DNA of 64,000 nucleotides from Gluconobacter morbifer G707 (GCF_000234355.1 NZ_AGQV01000010.1:124001-188000), one strand, 5' to 3'. Shown: positions 18,814 to 29,211, numbered from the stretch's first letter. The notes: generated by a model not told the origin, from the sequence alone. Translations and numbers: made by a program.

Positions 18814-19176
18814 CTATTCCCGTACGCTATCATGGATGGTGTCATAGGCAGCTGAGCCTGCAAACGGTCCACGGGAAACCACCGGGGAGGTCGGGCAGAC
18901 AGGCGGATGACCATCAAGGGCAAACGCCCGGACTGTATGGGTTGTGGGAGAGACCAGTCCCCGGACAGCCAGCTTCTGGTTCAGGCGCACGGCAGTCAGA
19001 AGCTCGTCGGGCAGAATGATTGTTGTCCCGTCGCGCAGAAGGACGCCTGTGGGCGCAATGCGCGAGACGGTCCCCTGCGTTACGGGCAGGGGCGACATAT
19101 CATACAGACAGGGAGCAGCTTCGACTGCAGGAACGGATACGGCCAGCAGAAGACTGGCTAATATTAGGGTTTTCAA
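18814..19176 (-). CDS. hypothetical secreted protein
   Basis: A 120-residue protein with a clear signal peptide ([20 protein letters not shown], cleavage probably after residue 20). The mature part has two Cys that could pair (positions about 23 and 95) and a repeated small beta-like pattern ([23 protein letters not shown]). No family recognised. Its ATG overlaps the purH stop by four bases, so it is translationally coupled to purH. Location suggests the periplasm. Confidence 0.8.
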   Translation of the reverse strand: MKTLILASLLLAVSVPAVEAAPCLYDMSPLPVTQGTVSRIAPTGVLLRDGTTIILPDELLTAVRLNQKLAVRGLVSPTTHTVRAFALDGHPPVCPTSPVVSRGPFAGSAAYDTIHDSVRE

Positions 19177-20750
19177 TGCCGGAAATGCCTCATGCCGGTG
19201 AAGACCATGGCGATTCCCGCTGCATCGGCAGCATCGATCACCTCCTGATCACGTATGGATCCGCCTGGCTGGATAACAGCCACAGCCCCGGCGGCCACCA
19301 CGCTTTCAAGTCCGTCTGCGAAGGGGAAGAACGCATCGGACGCGGCGACAGAACCTGCCGTAAGAGGCTTGTTTTCACCTGCTTCCTGGGCCGCGTCCTC
19401 GCTCTTGCGCGCGGCAATTCGCGCACTATCCACACGAGACATCTGGCCAGCACCGATACCGACCGTTGCCCCGTTCTTCGCATAAATAACCGCATTGGAT
19501 TTCACATGCTTGGCAACACGGAAAGCAAACAGCAGATCCTTCATTTCCTGAAGCGTTGGCGCACGCTTCGTTACAACGTGCAGATCTGCTTCATTCACGC
19601 AGCCGGCATCCCGGCTCTGCGCGAGAAAACCGCCCGCGACTGAACGGAAATCCAGCCCCTCTGCCGCAGGATCGGGCATCCCGCCCGTCAGAAGGAGCCG
19701 CAGATTCTTTTTACGTGACAGAATGGCGATCGCTTTTTCATCCGCATCAGGCGCAACGATCACTTCCGTGAAAATTGTGCTGATACGTTGCGCCGTTGCC
19801 GCATCCAGTGTGCCGTTCAGAGCCACAATTCCTCCGAAAGCAGACACCGGGTCACAGCGCAGAGCAGCAATCCAGGCCTGTTCCATCGTCTCGGCTGAAG
19901 CGACACCACAGGGATTGGCGTGTTTGACGATAACAACGGACGGGGCTTCAAATTCGGCAACAGCCTCGAACGCTGCATTGGTATCGTTGATATTGTTGTA
20001 GCTCAGGGCCTTGCCCTGAACCTGGCGGGCCGTCGCAATTCCCGGGCGAGTGTTCCCATCCCGATAGAACGCTGCCTTCTGATGGGGATTTTCGCCATAC
20101 CGCAGCAGTTCGCGTCGCTCCCCGCTCAGGGTCAGAACAGGCGGCAGCAGTTCACCGGCCTGCGTGGCGAACCAGCGCGCAATCATGGAATCGTAAGCAG
20201 CCGTGTGGGCATAGGCTGAACCCGCATAGGCCCGGCGCTCGGAAAGAACGGTCCCGCCCTGCTCCAGCCCTCTAATCAGCCCCTCATACTGATGAGGATC
20301 CGTCAGGATGACCACATGAGCGAAGTTTTTGGCTGCCGCCCGGATCATGGCCGGGCCGCCAATGTCAATGTTCTCGATGCAGTCCTCGTCCCCTGCTCCA
20401 GACGCCACCGTTGCGGCAAAGGGGTACAGGTTCACACAGACCAGATCGATTGGAGCAATACCATGTTCATTCATCTGCGACACATGCGCTGGCAGATCAC
20501 GCCGACCGAGAATGCCACCATGAACCTGTGGAACAAGGGTTTTGACCCGTCCATCCAGAATTTCGGGGAAGCCGGTATGATCCGACACGTCCCGGACGGT
20601 CAGGCCTGCTTCCCGCAGCGCCTTTGCCGAGCCGCCGGTAGAGAGCAGCTCCGCTCCCTGGGCGGCAAGGGCACGCCCCAGTTCGATCAGTCCCGTTTTG
20701 TCAGAAACGGAAAGCAGGGCGCGACGGACAGGGAGTCGGGTCTCAGTCAT
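19173..20750 (-). CDS. purH: bifunctional AICAR transformylase / IMP cyclohydrolase
   Basis: Catalyses the last two steps of purine synthesis to IMP. ATG 20750 gives 525 residues, the usual length; a longer reading to 20966 lies inside the upstream gene and is rejected. The N-terminal MGS-like cyclohydrolase domain starts [16 protein letters not shown] (residues about 9-24), with [15 protein letters not shown]. The AICAR transformylase part shows [11 protein letters not shown] and [10 protein letters not shown]. It sits unusually inside a chain of overlapping genes behind an efflux system; the start overlaps the previous stop by ATGA. Confidence 0.97.
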   Translation of the reverse strand: MTETRLPVRRALLSVSDKTGLIELGRALAAQGAELLSTGGSAKALREAGLTVRDVSDHTGFPEILDGRVKTLVPQVHGGILGRRDLPAHVSQMNEHGIAPIDLVCVNLYPFAATVASGAGDEDCIENIDIGGPAMIRAAAKNFAHVVILTDPHQYEGLIRGLEQGGTVLSERRAYAGSAYAHTAAYDSMIARWFATQAGELLPPVLTLSGERRELLRYGENPHQKAAFYRDGNTRPGIATARQVQGKALSYNNINDTNAAFEAVAEFEAPSVVIVKHANPCGVASAETMEQAWIAALRCDPVSAFGGIVALNGTLDAATAQRISTIFTEVIVAPDADEKAIAILSRKKNLRLLLTGGMPDPAAEGLDFRSVAGGFLAQSRDAGCVNEADLHVVTKRAPTLQEMKDLLFAFRVAKHVKSNAVIYAKNGATVGIGAGQMSRVDSARIAARKSEDAAQEAGENKPLTAGSVAASDAFFPFADGLESVVAAGAVAVIQPGGSIRDQEVIDAADAAGIAMVFTGMRHFRH

Positions 20751-21310
20751 GATGAAAATGAAATATCCTTCAAAGCATGTCCTTGCAACCGGGTGTGATG
20801 CATGACTGACGCTGGATGACAGACCAAACCGTTCAGACCTCTCATTCCACCCCACCCCAGAAGCAGCAGCGCAGGCAACAGAAGCATGATTTCTCCCAGA
20901 CCGCCCGTTCTGGCATAAGGCCAGAAAGAAAGCCGCGACCGGCTCAGTGGTGCCAGGACCTGGCACCCGCCTGTAGGCAGATCGGCAGCGATATGCGTCG
21001 CTGCTCCCAGCAGGCAGGCTCCTGCCGGTCCGCGGAGTGCAATTTCTCCTCCCACCGCATTCACTACGACAGCCATTGCCAGAAGTATGACAGCGGAATG
21101 CGTGAGACCGCGATGCCCGAGTGTGCGGGCCAGAAAGCGGGAGAGGAAACGGACACGACTCCCTAGGATGGAGCGTTCGGTATCGATGTCCGGCAGGAGA
21201 CTGCCGAGGAGGCCGGTACAGAAAGAAAAGGGGTCAGGCGTCAGGACGTGCCAGCGCATGGCACAAAGCACCGCAAAACCACCAAGCAGAAGATGCGAAC
21301 GTCCGGTCAC
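20747..21310 (-). CDS. metal-dependent hydrolase, YdjM/DUF457 membrane family
   Basis: A 187-residue inner-membrane protein of the YdjM-type (LexA-binding, membrane-bound metal-dependent hydrolase) family. Features are the opening [13 protein letters not shown], the [17 protein letters not shown] motif (an Asp pair typical of this family) and [11 protein letters not shown], giving likely metal ligands His and Asp. Several hydrophobic segments follow. The substrate is unknown. The stop and start overlap both neighbours by four bases (nodT-like gene upstream, purH downstream). Confidence 0.85.
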   Translation of the reverse strand: MTGRSHLLLGGFAVLCAMRWHVLTPDPFSFCTGLLGSLLPDIDTERSILGSRVRFLSRFLARTLGHRGLTHSAVILLAMAVVVNAVGGEIALRGPAGACLLGAATHIAADLPTGGCQVLAPLSRSRLSFWPYARTGGLGEIMLLLPALLLLGWGGMRGLNGLVCHPASVMHHTRLQGHALKDISFSS

Positions 21311-22755
21311 GCGCCCTTATGAGCTGATTCGTTCGCTTCCGCAAACTGCCACCCACCACCAAGCGCCCGATACAGCGAAACAAGCGCCGTTCCGATCTGC
21401 GTCTGCGTGGCAGCCAGAGCCGTCTCACTGGAAAGAAGTGCCCCTTCTGCCGCATCGACCTCTAGAAACGTGACGGCTCCAGCCACATAACGCTGGCGAG
21501 CAGCCTGAAGTGCGAGACGGTTCTGGCGAACAGCCTCTGCGACCTGATCATGTCGCTTCTGAACCTGTGCATAGGCTGTCATGGCGTCATCAACATCCCG
21601 CCAGGCATTCAGAATAGTCCTGCGATAGTCCAGCGCGGCCTCCTTCTGCTGAGCCTTGCGCAGACGCAGCGTCCCCCGCAAACGTCCACCTTCGAAAATG
21701 GGAACGTTCAGTGTAGGGCCCAGCGTGAAATACTTGGCCGCGGGCATGAAGAAATCGCTGGCAGACAGGGACTGCGTGCCGATGTTTCCGGTCAGGGTAA
21801 TATCTGGATAGAACGCCGCATCCGCAGCGGCAACCCGAGCCGTGGCAGCATGAAGCCGCGCATCTGCCATCATGAGGTCGGGCCTGCGCTCCGCAAGCTG
21901 GGAGGGGAACCCAACAGGAATAGCCGCCGGGGGCTGTGGCTGCGGACCAATTGGCAGAAGCTCCTTCTCAAGCATCCGGGGTGGCAGAGCTAGCAGGAAC
22001 CCGATGGCATTGATCAGGGCTGCCTGCGAGTTCTGCAGGGGCGGCAGATCACTCTCCGTCGTTGCGACCCGTGCCCGCGCCTGCGCAAGATCCAGCGATG
22101 TGGCCGCACCATCACGTGCCCTGTCCTGTACCAGAGACAGGTCATGACGCGCCAGTGCCAGATCCCGTTCCGTCAGGACAATCTGCGCCTGCGTGCCCCG
22201 AAGCTGAAGATAGGACGTCACCAGACTGGACAGTGTCGTCAACGCCACTCCGCGCCGTGCTGCCTGCGTCTGCACAACGGTCGCCCGCTGCGCCTCAACA
22301 GTACGCCGAATCATGCCGAATAGATCCAGATCCCAGGATGAACTCAGAATATTGGTATAATAATTGTATTGCAGGTTGGCGCCCGGCTTGGGTTCTGCCA
22401 GTGACAGAAAGCCCTTCTCGCTCTGCTGTGTCCATGTATAGCCGGGTTGCCAGTTGATATTCGGCATCCCCTGGGCAGCGGCGATGTGGGTTTGTCCCCG
22501 GGCCTGCTCGATACGACTCATGGCCTCCTGAAGATCCAGGTTCTGCTTTCCGAGGCGCCCGATCAGACTGTCCAGTTCCCTGTCGTGAAAACCGGACCAC
22601 CATGAAATCTCGATCGCACCGGCATAGGTCATGCTGGGTGTAGCCGGTTCACCGCCCCAGTGCTCCGGCCCTGCCACATGTGGACGATGATAATTCGGTC
22701 CCACTGCACAACCTGTCAGCAGCAGGGTACTGACCAGAAGACAGAGACGCCTCAT
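21307..22755 (-). CDS. outer-membrane efflux lipoprotein, NodT/OprM type
   Basis: Outer-membrane channel of a tripartite efflux system. It has 482 residues, with a lipobox signal (LVSTLLLTGC, Cys at about 16) followed by AVGPNYHRP, the usual NodT start. It contains the two OEP repeat halves with heptad helices (DLDLFGMIRRTVEAQRATV; RPDLMMADARLHAATARVAAADAAFYP). It overlaps the periplasmic adaptor gene by four bases. The pump is of the MFS type (see 23880-25460), so the system is EmrAB-like with its own outer-membrane partner. Confidence 0.95.
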   Translation of the reverse strand: MRRLCLLVSTLLLTGCAVGPNYHRPHVAGPEHWGGEPATPSMTYAGAIEISWWSGFHDRELDSLIGRLGKQNLDLQEAMSRIEQARGQTHIAAAQGMPNINWQPGYTWTQQSEKGFLSLAEPKPGANLQYNYYTNILSSSWDLDLFGMIRRTVEAQRATVVQTQAARRGVALTTLSSLVTSYLQLRGTQAQIVLTERDLALARHDLSLVQDRARDGAATSLDLAQARARVATTESDLPPLQNSQAALINAIGFLLALPPRMLEKELLPIGPQPQPPAAIPVGFPSQLAERRPDLMMADARLHAATARVAAADAAFYPDITLTGNIGTQSLSASDFFMPAAKYFTLGPTLNVPIFEGGRLRGTLRLRKAQQKEAALDYRRTILNAWRDVDDAMTAYAQVQKRHDQVAEAVRQNRLALQAARQRYVAGAVTFLEVDAAEGALLSSETALAATQTQIGTALVSLYRALGGGWQFAEANESAHKGA

Positions 22756-23855
22756 CGGGCCGTCACCGGGGTCTGTGTATGCTGCTGATCAGCCGCGACA
22801 TTTTCAAACCCTGTATCCACGGACGTCTCCACCGAGAACCCCATGCGCAGGAGTGCAGCCAGTTTCTGCCCCGGCCGGACTGTGATTTTCACCGGTAGAC
22901 GCTGAACGATTTTCGTAAAATTCCCGGTCGCATTTTCCGGCGCCAGAGGCGCGAACGCTGCCCCCGAGGCCGGCGGCACACTGTCCACCACCCCCTGAAG
23001 ATCAATGTCGTAGGCATCCACGTGAATGACAACAGGCTGACCTGGCCGCATATGCCGCAAGGCAAGTTCCCTATAATTCGCTTCGATCCAGAGCTGATCC
23101 ATGGGTACGACCGCCATTAGTGCGGCTCCCGGCGCCACATAGTTTCCGGCCTGGACACTCCGCTCTCCCACCATGCCGTCAAAGGGCGCGCGAACCCGGG
23201 TATAGGATAGGTTCAGTTCCGCCTGATGCAGCCGGGCGCGATCCATGTCCAGCGTATGCAGCGCCGCTTCATGACGAGCCTGAAGAATCGGAAGCTGCGC
23301 CTGCGTCGCCGCAGCATCCGCCTGCGCTCCCTGCACAGACGCCTCCAGTTCTCCGACCTGCGCGGTGTATTGCTGATTGCTTTCGGTGCTGCCTGCGCCG
23401 GTCTTCGCCAGATCCCCATATCGGCGGGCATTCTGCCGCGCGAATACAAGCTGCGATCTGAGCCGTGCCACATTGGCCTGAGCCTGCTGGATCAGGGACG
23501 GCTGCCGGTTGACGGCTGCCTTCGCATCCATGACCAGCGCCTGGTCATGGTCCAGCGTTGCCAGCGCCTGGTCAACGGAGGTGCGATAATCACGATCATC
23601 CAGCGTCACGAGAACCTGACCGGTCCGGACCATCTGGTTGTCGTCCACCGCAACCGTTTCCACCTGCCCTGAAATTCGGGGCGCAATGGTGGAGTAATGC
23701 GCGGTCACGTAGGCATCATCCGTCCAGACACGGCGGCTAGGCACAAAAATGATGGCCAGAACCACGGCAATGAACCCGACGATGATGACAGCCGCCAGAA
23801 CGAACGGCCATCTGGCGTTCGGCTTGCCGTCATCGTCGTTCGTCTGGTCAGCCAT
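22752..23855 (-). CDS. HlyD-family periplasmic adaptor (EmrA-like)
   Basis: Membrane-fusion protein linking the MFS pump to the outer-membrane channel. It has 367 residues. It has one N-terminal membrane anchor (about 17-38, FVLAAVIIVGFIAVVLAIIF), a biotinyl-lipoyl-like segment (ISGQVETVAVDDNQMVRTGQ), a long helical hairpin, then RAPFDGMVGERSVQAGNYVAPG and a beta-barrel domain. The order pump-adaptor-channel is read in one direction with a 24-base gap to the pump. Substrate unknown. Confidence 0.95.
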   Translation of the reverse strand: MADQTNDDDGKPNARWPFVLAAVIIVGFIAVVLAIIFVPSRRVWTDDAYVTAHYSTIAPRISGQVETVAVDDNQMVRTGQVLVTLDDRDYRTSVDQALATLDHDQALVMDAKAAVNRQPSLIQQAQANVARLRSQLVFARQNARRYGDLAKTGAGSTESNQQYTAQVGELEASVQGAQADAAATQAQLPILQARHEAALHTLDMDRARLHQAELNLSYTRVRAPFDGMVGERSVQAGNYVAPGAALMAVVPMDQLWIEANYRELALRHMRPGQPVVIHVDAYDIDLQGVVDSVPPASGAAFAPLAPENATGNFTKIVQRLPVKITVRPGQKLAALLRMGFSVETSVDTGFENVAADQQHTQTPVTAR

Positions 23856-23879
23856 AAGACATAACTTCCTGTTTCCTGA

Positions 23880-25460
23880 TCATTTTTTTGCCAGGACAAT
23901 ACGGGGCGGATAGGTGCGCACAGGCAGGGTGAGCAGAAGCATCATCAGAAACGCCACCAGTCCGAGAATGATGAAGAACAGATCGCTCACCATCAGCGTC
24001 GCCGTCTGCCGCGCAAGCTGGGAGGAGAGCATTCCAACGCTGTCAGGCGTACGCGGCAGACCATTGGGCAGAAACGGTGGCGGCTCCTGAAGGGCCGGGC
24101 TGTTCCCCTGATACAGGCGGAAACGGTTCCGGCCCAGCAGATCGGTCAGACGATCGGAGTGAAGCGAACCGCGATAGCGGTGAACCAGTTGGATCAGCCA
24201 GACCGAGACCGTCTGCGCCACGCCACGCGGGCAGTTCACCAGCGCGGACGCGAACGGTCCTTCGGCCGGCGTCACCATGTTGGTGGACATCATCAGAAGC
24301 GGCATGACGATCATGGCCGCGCCCAAGCCCTGAAAGAACTGCCACAGGTAAAACTCGTTGCGGTTCCACACGGACGTCACGAACGTGTCGCCGATACAGC
24401 CCGTCAGGATACAGCACAGCCCACAGAGGCTGACCACCCGGCTGTCCACCCACTCCTGATTGAGTACGACAGCCATCAGAGGCAGCAGGACAAGCTGCAT
24501 GCAGGCGATTTCTGCCGTGACCAGATAAGCCTGTTCCGGCCGGTAACCGGCAACAGTGGTCAGGAAACTCGCTGGAATGGTGGAAGATGAAATCGAAATC
24601 ACCACGAAGGTCAGAAGGGTCGTTGCGCCATAAGCGAAGTTCCGCCGCTTCAGAAGCTGGAACTTGAACAGCGGAAGCGGATGGGACCACTCATTCACCA
24701 CAAAAAGCGGAAGCGTCACGGCGGACACCAGCGCCATAACGCAGATGGCTTTCGAATTGAACCAGTCCAGTCTGTCTCCTTGCTGAAGCATGGTAGTCAG
24801 GGCCGAAAACCCGAAGAAAATCAGCAGCATTCCCCGCCAATCGATGATTTTGAAACGTTCATATTTCGGCTCATCAACCGGCATGCCGTACCACACCAGC
24901 AGTCCCGCCAGAGTACAGAACGGAATCGTTTGCCAGAACACGAACTGCCATCCGACAAGATCGCTCCATAGCCCGGCGAAGGTACCACTCAGATAGGGGA
25001 AGAAAGTCGCCGTCGAGGCATAGGCCGCCAGGCCGTACAGCCGGATGGGGGGCGCAAGAACCCGCAGGGCCGTCGTCATCAGCAGCGGCACGGCAAAACC
25101 ACCCGCCAGCCCCTGAAGCATCCGGAGAATGTAAAGCAGAGAAAGTTCTGACGTGAACGGAATGAACACACTGGAAACGAGTGCCAGTCCGACAACGAAG
25201 AACGCAAAACGGCGCAGGCTGAACGTCACCGCCAGCCAGGGTGCAAACGCCATCCCGATGACCTCGGCCGTTCCATACAGGCTGGTGAACCACGTCCCGG
25301 CATCATGGCTGAAACCCAGTCCACCCATGATGTCACGCAACGTCTGAGCGGAAACCTGCTCATTCAGTTCAGTCGCCATGGCCAGACCAATGATCCCCGC
25401 CAGCCCGACAAGAGGCTTTTTCCGGGGATCCATCAGTGCGTCATGCCTGACACCAGACAT
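23880..25460 (-). CDS. MFS multidrug transporter, DHA2 family (EmrB-like)
   Basis: A 14-span major facilitator of about 526 residues. ATG 25460 is chosen; TTG 25478 and ATG 25433 are alternatives. An RMLQGLAGGFAVPLLMT segment (motif-C-like) and an arginine-rich loop near residue 85 (TFSLRRFAFFVVG) fit DHA2 pumps. One oddity is a longer periplasmic-side insert around residues 440-490 (with a Pro-rich EPPPFLPNGLPRTPDS). First gene of the chain that runs through the adaptor, channel, membrane hydrolase, purH and the small secreted protein. Confidence 0.92.
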   Translation of the reverse strand: MSGVRHDALMDPRKKPLVGLAGIIGLAMATELNEQVSAQTLRDIMGGLGFSHDAGTWFTSLYGTAEVIGMAFAPWLAVTFSLRRFAFFVVGLALVSSVFIPFTSELSLLYILRMLQGLAGGFAVPLLMTTALRVLAPPIRLYGLAAYASTATFFPYLSGTFAGLWSDLVGWQFVFWQTIPFCTLAGLLVWYGMPVDEPKYERFKIIDWRGMLLIFFGFSALTTMLQQGDRLDWFNSKAICVMALVSAVTLPLFVVNEWSHPLPLFKFQLLKRRNFAYGATTLLTFVVISISSSTIPASFLTTVAGYRPEQAYLVTAEIACMQLVLLPLMAVVLNQEWVDSRVVSLCGLCCILTGCIGDTFVTSVWNRNEFYLWQFFQGLGAAMIVMPLLMMSTNMVTPAEGPFASALVNCPRGVAQTVSVWLIQLVHRYRGSLHSDRLTDLLGRNRFRLYQGNSPALQEPPPFLPNGLPRTPDSVGMLSSQLARQTATLMVSDLFFIILGLVAFLMMLLLTLPVRTYPPRIVLAKK

Positions 25461-25626
25461 CCTGACCGAACATGGCAAAAGGGCATTTCAGATTCGAAAG
25501 GAACAGGCCGCTGCATGCTCCCTTAAAGCATGATGGCGAAGGCTGTTCCCCACATGCAGGAATTTTAATGACAAATCTTGTCCAGCGGACAGGATCGCAG
25601 AGGCAATCTCTCCTGCCAGACGGTCG

Positions 25627-26253
25627 TCAGTTCTGCTGAAGCAGGGCAGCAGCCGTGGCGCGCTGCCGGACCTTCTCCGCATCGAACTCCCCTGCCGTCA
25701 CCCAGGAACCCCCAACACAAGAAACCGTCGGCAGAGCCAGCCAGTCCGCTGCGGTCTGTTCGGTGATGCCACCCGTCGGGCAGAAACGGACATTCGTTCC
25801 AAAAACGCTGGCGAGACTCTTGAGAGCGGGAATGCCTCCATTGGTCACAGCCGGGAAAAACTTGAAGCGTGACAACCCCAGATCCAGTCCGCGCATGATG
25901 TCTCCGGCATTGGCCACCCCCGGCAGGAACGGTACATCATGCGCCTTGGCCGCCTGAGCCAGTGGTGCGGTCAGACCCGGGCTGACGATGAACTGGGAGC
26001 CCGCTTTCACGGCCCTCTCCAGATCATCCGGGTTCAGCACGGTCCCAGCCCCGACCAGCGCGCCCTCGACCTTCGACATTTCCTGAATGACTTCCAGGGC
26101 GCAGGGCGTGCGCAGCGTGACTTCCAGCGTCGAAAGCCCTCCAGCCACCAGCGCCTCTGCCATCGGTCGTGCCAGCGAGACGTCCTTGACGACCAGTACG
26201 GGCATCACTGGACAGCGGCTCATGACGGCATCAAGTCGGGTAGTATCAAGCAT
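25627..26253 (-). CDS. eda: 2-keto-3-deoxy-6-phosphogluconate aldolase
   Basis: Splits KDPG into pyruvate and glyceraldehyde 3-phosphate in the Entner-Doudoroff pathway. It has 208 residues. Visible are LEVTLRTPCALEVI (the catalytic Glu region), LVGAGTVLNP, SPGLTAPL and the Schiff-base Lys in RFKFFPA (about residue 130), then CPTGGI. It starts 12 bases after the edd stop, so edd-eda form an operon. It lies divergently from nothing nearby on the upstream side; the EmrB gene is downstream. Confidence 0.96.
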   Translation of the reverse strand: MLDTTRLDAVMSRCPVMPVLVVKDVSLARPMAEALVAGGLSTLEVTLRTPCALEVIQEMSKVEGALVGAGTVLNPDDLERAVKAGSQFIVSPGLTAPLAQAAKAHDVPFLPGVANAGDIMRGLDLGLSRFKFFPAVTNGGIPALKSLASVFGTNVRFCPTGGITEQTAADWLALPTVSCVGGSWVTAGEFDAEKVRQRATAAALLQQN

Positions 26254-26265
26254 GAAAATCAGTCC

Positions 26266-28113
26266 TCAATGAATGTCATCGCCGACAGTTTCGATCACCC
26301 GGTCCATCTGGGCCAGCATGGCCGAACCGCCTGCCTCGGCCGGATCATGCACCGAACGCATCAGGGCGAACAACTCACGACCCGTACCCAGCCCCGGAGG
26401 CGGTGGAGAGGCGAGCTCCCGTGTAGCCCATTCACCCGGATCAACCAGCGCTTCGATCTGCCCGGTCACGGCACAGACACGAATCCGGTCACCATCCCTG
26501 ATTTTCGCAATCGGACCACCATTCTGTGCTTCGGGTCCGACATGGATGGCGGCCGGAACCTTTCCGCTGGCACCAGACATCCGGCCATCCGTCAGAAGCG
26601 CGACCTTGAAACCACGGTCCTGCAGAACGCTGAGCGTCGGTGTGAGCTTGTGGAGTTCCGGCATGCCATTGGCTTCCGGCCCCTGAAAGCGGACGACGAC
26701 GACGACATCCTGTTCAAGCTCCCCGTCACGGAACGCGGCAAGAACGTCATTCTGGTCATGAAACACCCGTGCCGGGGCCTCGACGGTCAGATGCTCCGGT
26801 GCGATGGCACTGCTCTTATAGATGGCTCGGCCGATATTACCGGTCATGAGGCGCATCCCGCCATCCGGCCGGAACGGAACACTGATGTCACGCAGGATAT
26901 CCGGATCCGTCGAATGGCCGGCACGGCTATAGACGACCTCGTCCCCGTCCAGGGAGGCACGCCGGGCATAATCGGAGAAGCCACCTCGGGAAACCGTCAG
27001 GATATCCTTGTGGAGTAGGCCCGCCCGAGACAATTCGGCAATCACGGTCGGCATGCCGCCAACACGGTTGAATGCATTCACGTCCTCGGACCCGCTCGGG
27101 TAAACGCGCGTGATGAGAGGCACCACGGACGACAGGCGGCTGAGATCTTCCCAGTCAATGACGATACCCGCGGCCCGGGCAATAGCGGGAAGATGGATGG
27201 AGTGATTGGTGGACCCCCCTGTCGCCAGCAGACCGACAGCGGCATTGACGATGGCTTTCTCATCCACACACTGCGACAGCGGACGGACATCCTCACCATT
27301 GAGCCCGATTTCCGCCAGCCGGTGAATCCCGGCGCGCGTCATGGCCTGACGCAGTTTGGTGTTCGGATTGATGAAAGAGGAGTCAGGCATCATCAGGCCC
27401 ATGATCTCCACCATCATCTGGTTCGTGTTGGCCGTACCGTAAAAGGTGCAGGTTCCCGGGCTGTGGTAGGAAGCGTTTTCCGCTTCCATCAGCTTGTCCT
27501 GACCAATCTTGCCCTGCACGTAAAGCTGACGGATGCGCTGCTTTTCCTTGTTCGGCAGACCGGACGGCATGGGGCCGGCGGGAATGAGCATGGCCGGCAG
27601 ATGACCGAAGCGCAGGGCTCCCATCAGCAGACCCGGCACGATCTTGTCACATATCCCCAGCAGGGCCACGCCCTCGAACATGCCGTGGCTCAGCCCGACC
27701 GCCGTGGACATGGCGATGACATCACGGGAAAACAGCGAAAGCTCCATTCCCTCCTGTCCCTGCGTCACGCCATCGCACATTGCGGGCGCGCCGCCGGCCA
27801 CCTGTGCGGTCGCTCCCACTTCCCGGGCAAACAGCTTGATCTGTTCGGGATAACGGCCATAGGGCTGATGGGCGGACAGCATGTCGTTATAGGACGTGAT
27901 GATGCCGATATTGGTCCCGGTAGGCATCATGAGTTCCGGCTTGTCCGGAGCGGAAGCGGCAATGGCATGCGCGATGTTCCCGCAGGCCAGTCGCGGACGG
28001 GACACACCCTTGGCCCGATTGCGCTCCATCAGGGCGAGATAACGACGGCGAGAGACCTTCGAACGCTCGATGATACGGGCTGTCACGCTCTCGACGACGG
28101 AATTCAGGGACAT
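26266..28113 (-). CDS. edd: 6-phosphogluconate dehydratase
   Basis: Iron-sulfur dehydratase that makes KDPG from 6-phosphogluconate. ATG 28113 gives 615 residues; an in-frame start 18 bases upstream (28131) is less supported. The cluster-binding region includes CDGVTQGQEGMELSLFSRD and the later CTFYGTANTNQMMVE; LGICDKIVPGLLMG gives another conserved Cys. The C-terminal LLTDGRMSGASGKVPAAIHV is characteristic of IlvD/Edd enzymes. With eda downstream this is the Entner-Doudoroff pair expected in Gluconobacter-type organisms. Confidence 0.97.
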   Translation of the reverse strand: MSLNSVVESVTARIIERSKVSRRRYLALMERNRAKGVSRPRLACGNIAHAIAASAPDKPELMMPTGTNIGIITSYNDMLSAHQPYGRYPEQIKLFAREVGATAQVAGGAPAMCDGVTQGQEGMELSLFSRDVIAMSTAVGLSHGMFEGVALLGICDKIVPGLLMGALRFGHLPAMLIPAGPMPSGLPNKEKQRIRQLYVQGKIGQDKLMEAENASYHSPGTCTFYGTANTNQMMVEIMGLMMPDSSFINPNTKLRQAMTRAGIHRLAEIGLNGEDVRPLSQCVDEKAIVNAAVGLLATGGSTNHSIHLPAIARAAGIVIDWEDLSRLSSVVPLITRVYPSGSEDVNAFNRVGGMPTVIAELSRAGLLHKDILTVSRGGFSDYARRASLDGDEVVYSRAGHSTDPDILRDISVPFRPDGGMRLMTGNIGRAIYKSSAIAPEHLTVEAPARVFHDQNDVLAAFRDGELEQDVVVVVRFQGPEANGMPELHKLTPTLSVLQDRGFKVALLTDGRMSGASGKVPAAIHVGPEAQNGGPIAKIRDGDRIRVCAVTGQIEALVDPGEWATRELASPPPPGLGTGRELFALMRSVHDPAEAGGSAMLAQMDRVIETVGDDIH

Positions 28114-28527
28114 TGGACACTCGCTGCTCAACTGGGCGCGTCATCAGGCCAGTGGAAAGAGCTTCAACTTCCCATTGAAAAGACACGCTCCCGTGATAAT
28201 GGCCTCGTTCATAAGGAAAGCCATGCCAGACGGCAAGCCATCGAAAGGGAGGTTTTTTACCCTCCAGGGCACTATTTGTTTTTATTTTCACCCAGATCCT
28301 TTCCGGATCATTCCAAAAATCATCAGATTACGAAACAAATAGTCCTGCCTTTTCCGTCATCTTTTGGAAAAGTCATAATTTTATATCCACGCCCTCCCGG
28401 TATCCATCAGTAAAAAGGACTGTTTTTGTAGGATTTATAAAAGACTCTTAATGATCTTTAAGTTGCTGGTAAGGAAACGATGCAATACCTATATCAGTCA
28501 TCTGTGAATAAAAATGGATTGTCTACA
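28114..28527. other. intergenic region between edd and the YfdX gene
   Basis: A 414-base divergent gap. It must hold the minus-strand promoter of edd-eda and the plus-strand promoter of the YfdX gene. A TATAAA-like hexamer lies near 28435-28440. A small inverted repeat, GGAGG/CCTCC around a T-run, lies near 28244-28264. No RNA gene or protein was recognised. Confidence 0.5.
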
Positions 28528-29211
28528 ATGCGTCTTCTTCCTCTCGCTGCGCTTGCTCTTCTCGTTTCTGCCCCGGCTTTTGCGCAGCCTTCAAAACTTC
28601 GTACAGACTGGGAAAAGTTCAAGGCTCACCGTGCCTTCCATCATCTGTCCGCCGATGGCCAGAAAGCCTTCACTGACATTCTGAAAGCCCGCGACATCCT
28701 CCAGTCCGGCCAGACCGATGCTGCCATCCCTCTCCTCTATGATGCCCAGAAGCGCCTGGCTGCCGCCCAGAAGGCTGATGGCAAATTCCAGGCAGCGGAA
28801 AGCGACCTGCACCCTGCTCCGCAGCACCCCCTCTCTTCCAATCACACACCGACAACCGGCCAGATGGACTGGCTGCCCGTCGGCGGTGAGTTCATCGTGA
28901 GCGAGACCGTCGCACCGGAAAAGAAAGCTGCCGTAGCGACCGCCAACGCCCAGCTGAAGACCGGCAATACGAATCAGGCTGCCCAGACGATGCAGGTCGT
29001 TGGTGAAGATGCTACCTTCATTGTCGCGCTGGCTCCCCTGCCGCCCACGACAGGCGCTGTGAACCGGGCCACCGTCTTCACGGAAGGCCGGCAGCCCCAG
29101 CAGGCGGTAAGCGCTCTGAACGACGTTCTGGATTCACTGGTCTTCGTGACCGAAGACGCCGTCGCCACGCCTGCTTCCGCACCTGCACAGCCGGCCCCAC
29201 CACAGAAATAA
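28528..29211 (+). CDS. YfdX-family secreted protein
   Basis: A 227-residue protein with a clear signal peptide from ATG 28528 (MRLLPLAALALLVSAPAFA, cleavage after about residue 19). The mature part follows the YfdX pattern: helical ADGQKAFTDILKARDIL, LLYDAQKRLAAAQ, and GGEFIVSETVAPEKKAAVATA. The Pro/Ala-rich C-terminus (TPASAPAQPAPPQ) is disordered. YfdX in enterobacteria is acid-stress associated, which would suit an acid-producing host; that link here is inference. The upstream in-frame ATG at 28480 lacks a signal-like start. Confidence 0.85.
   Translation: MRLLPLAALALLVSAPAFAQPSKLRTDWEKFKAHRAFHHLSADGQKAFTDILKARDILQSGQTDAAIPLLYDAQKRLAAAQKADGKFQAAESDLHPAPQHPLSSNHTPTTGQMDWLPVGGEFIVSETVAPEKKAAVATANAQLKTGNTNQAAQTMQVVGEDATFIVALAPLPPTTGAVNRATVFTEGRQPQQAVSALNDVLDSLVFVTEDAVATPASAPAQPAPPQK

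Noticed and set aside
27193-28413. A 406-codon plus-strand frame opposite edd
   Set aside because: Antisense to the highly conserved dehydratase; His/Arg-rich shadow translation.
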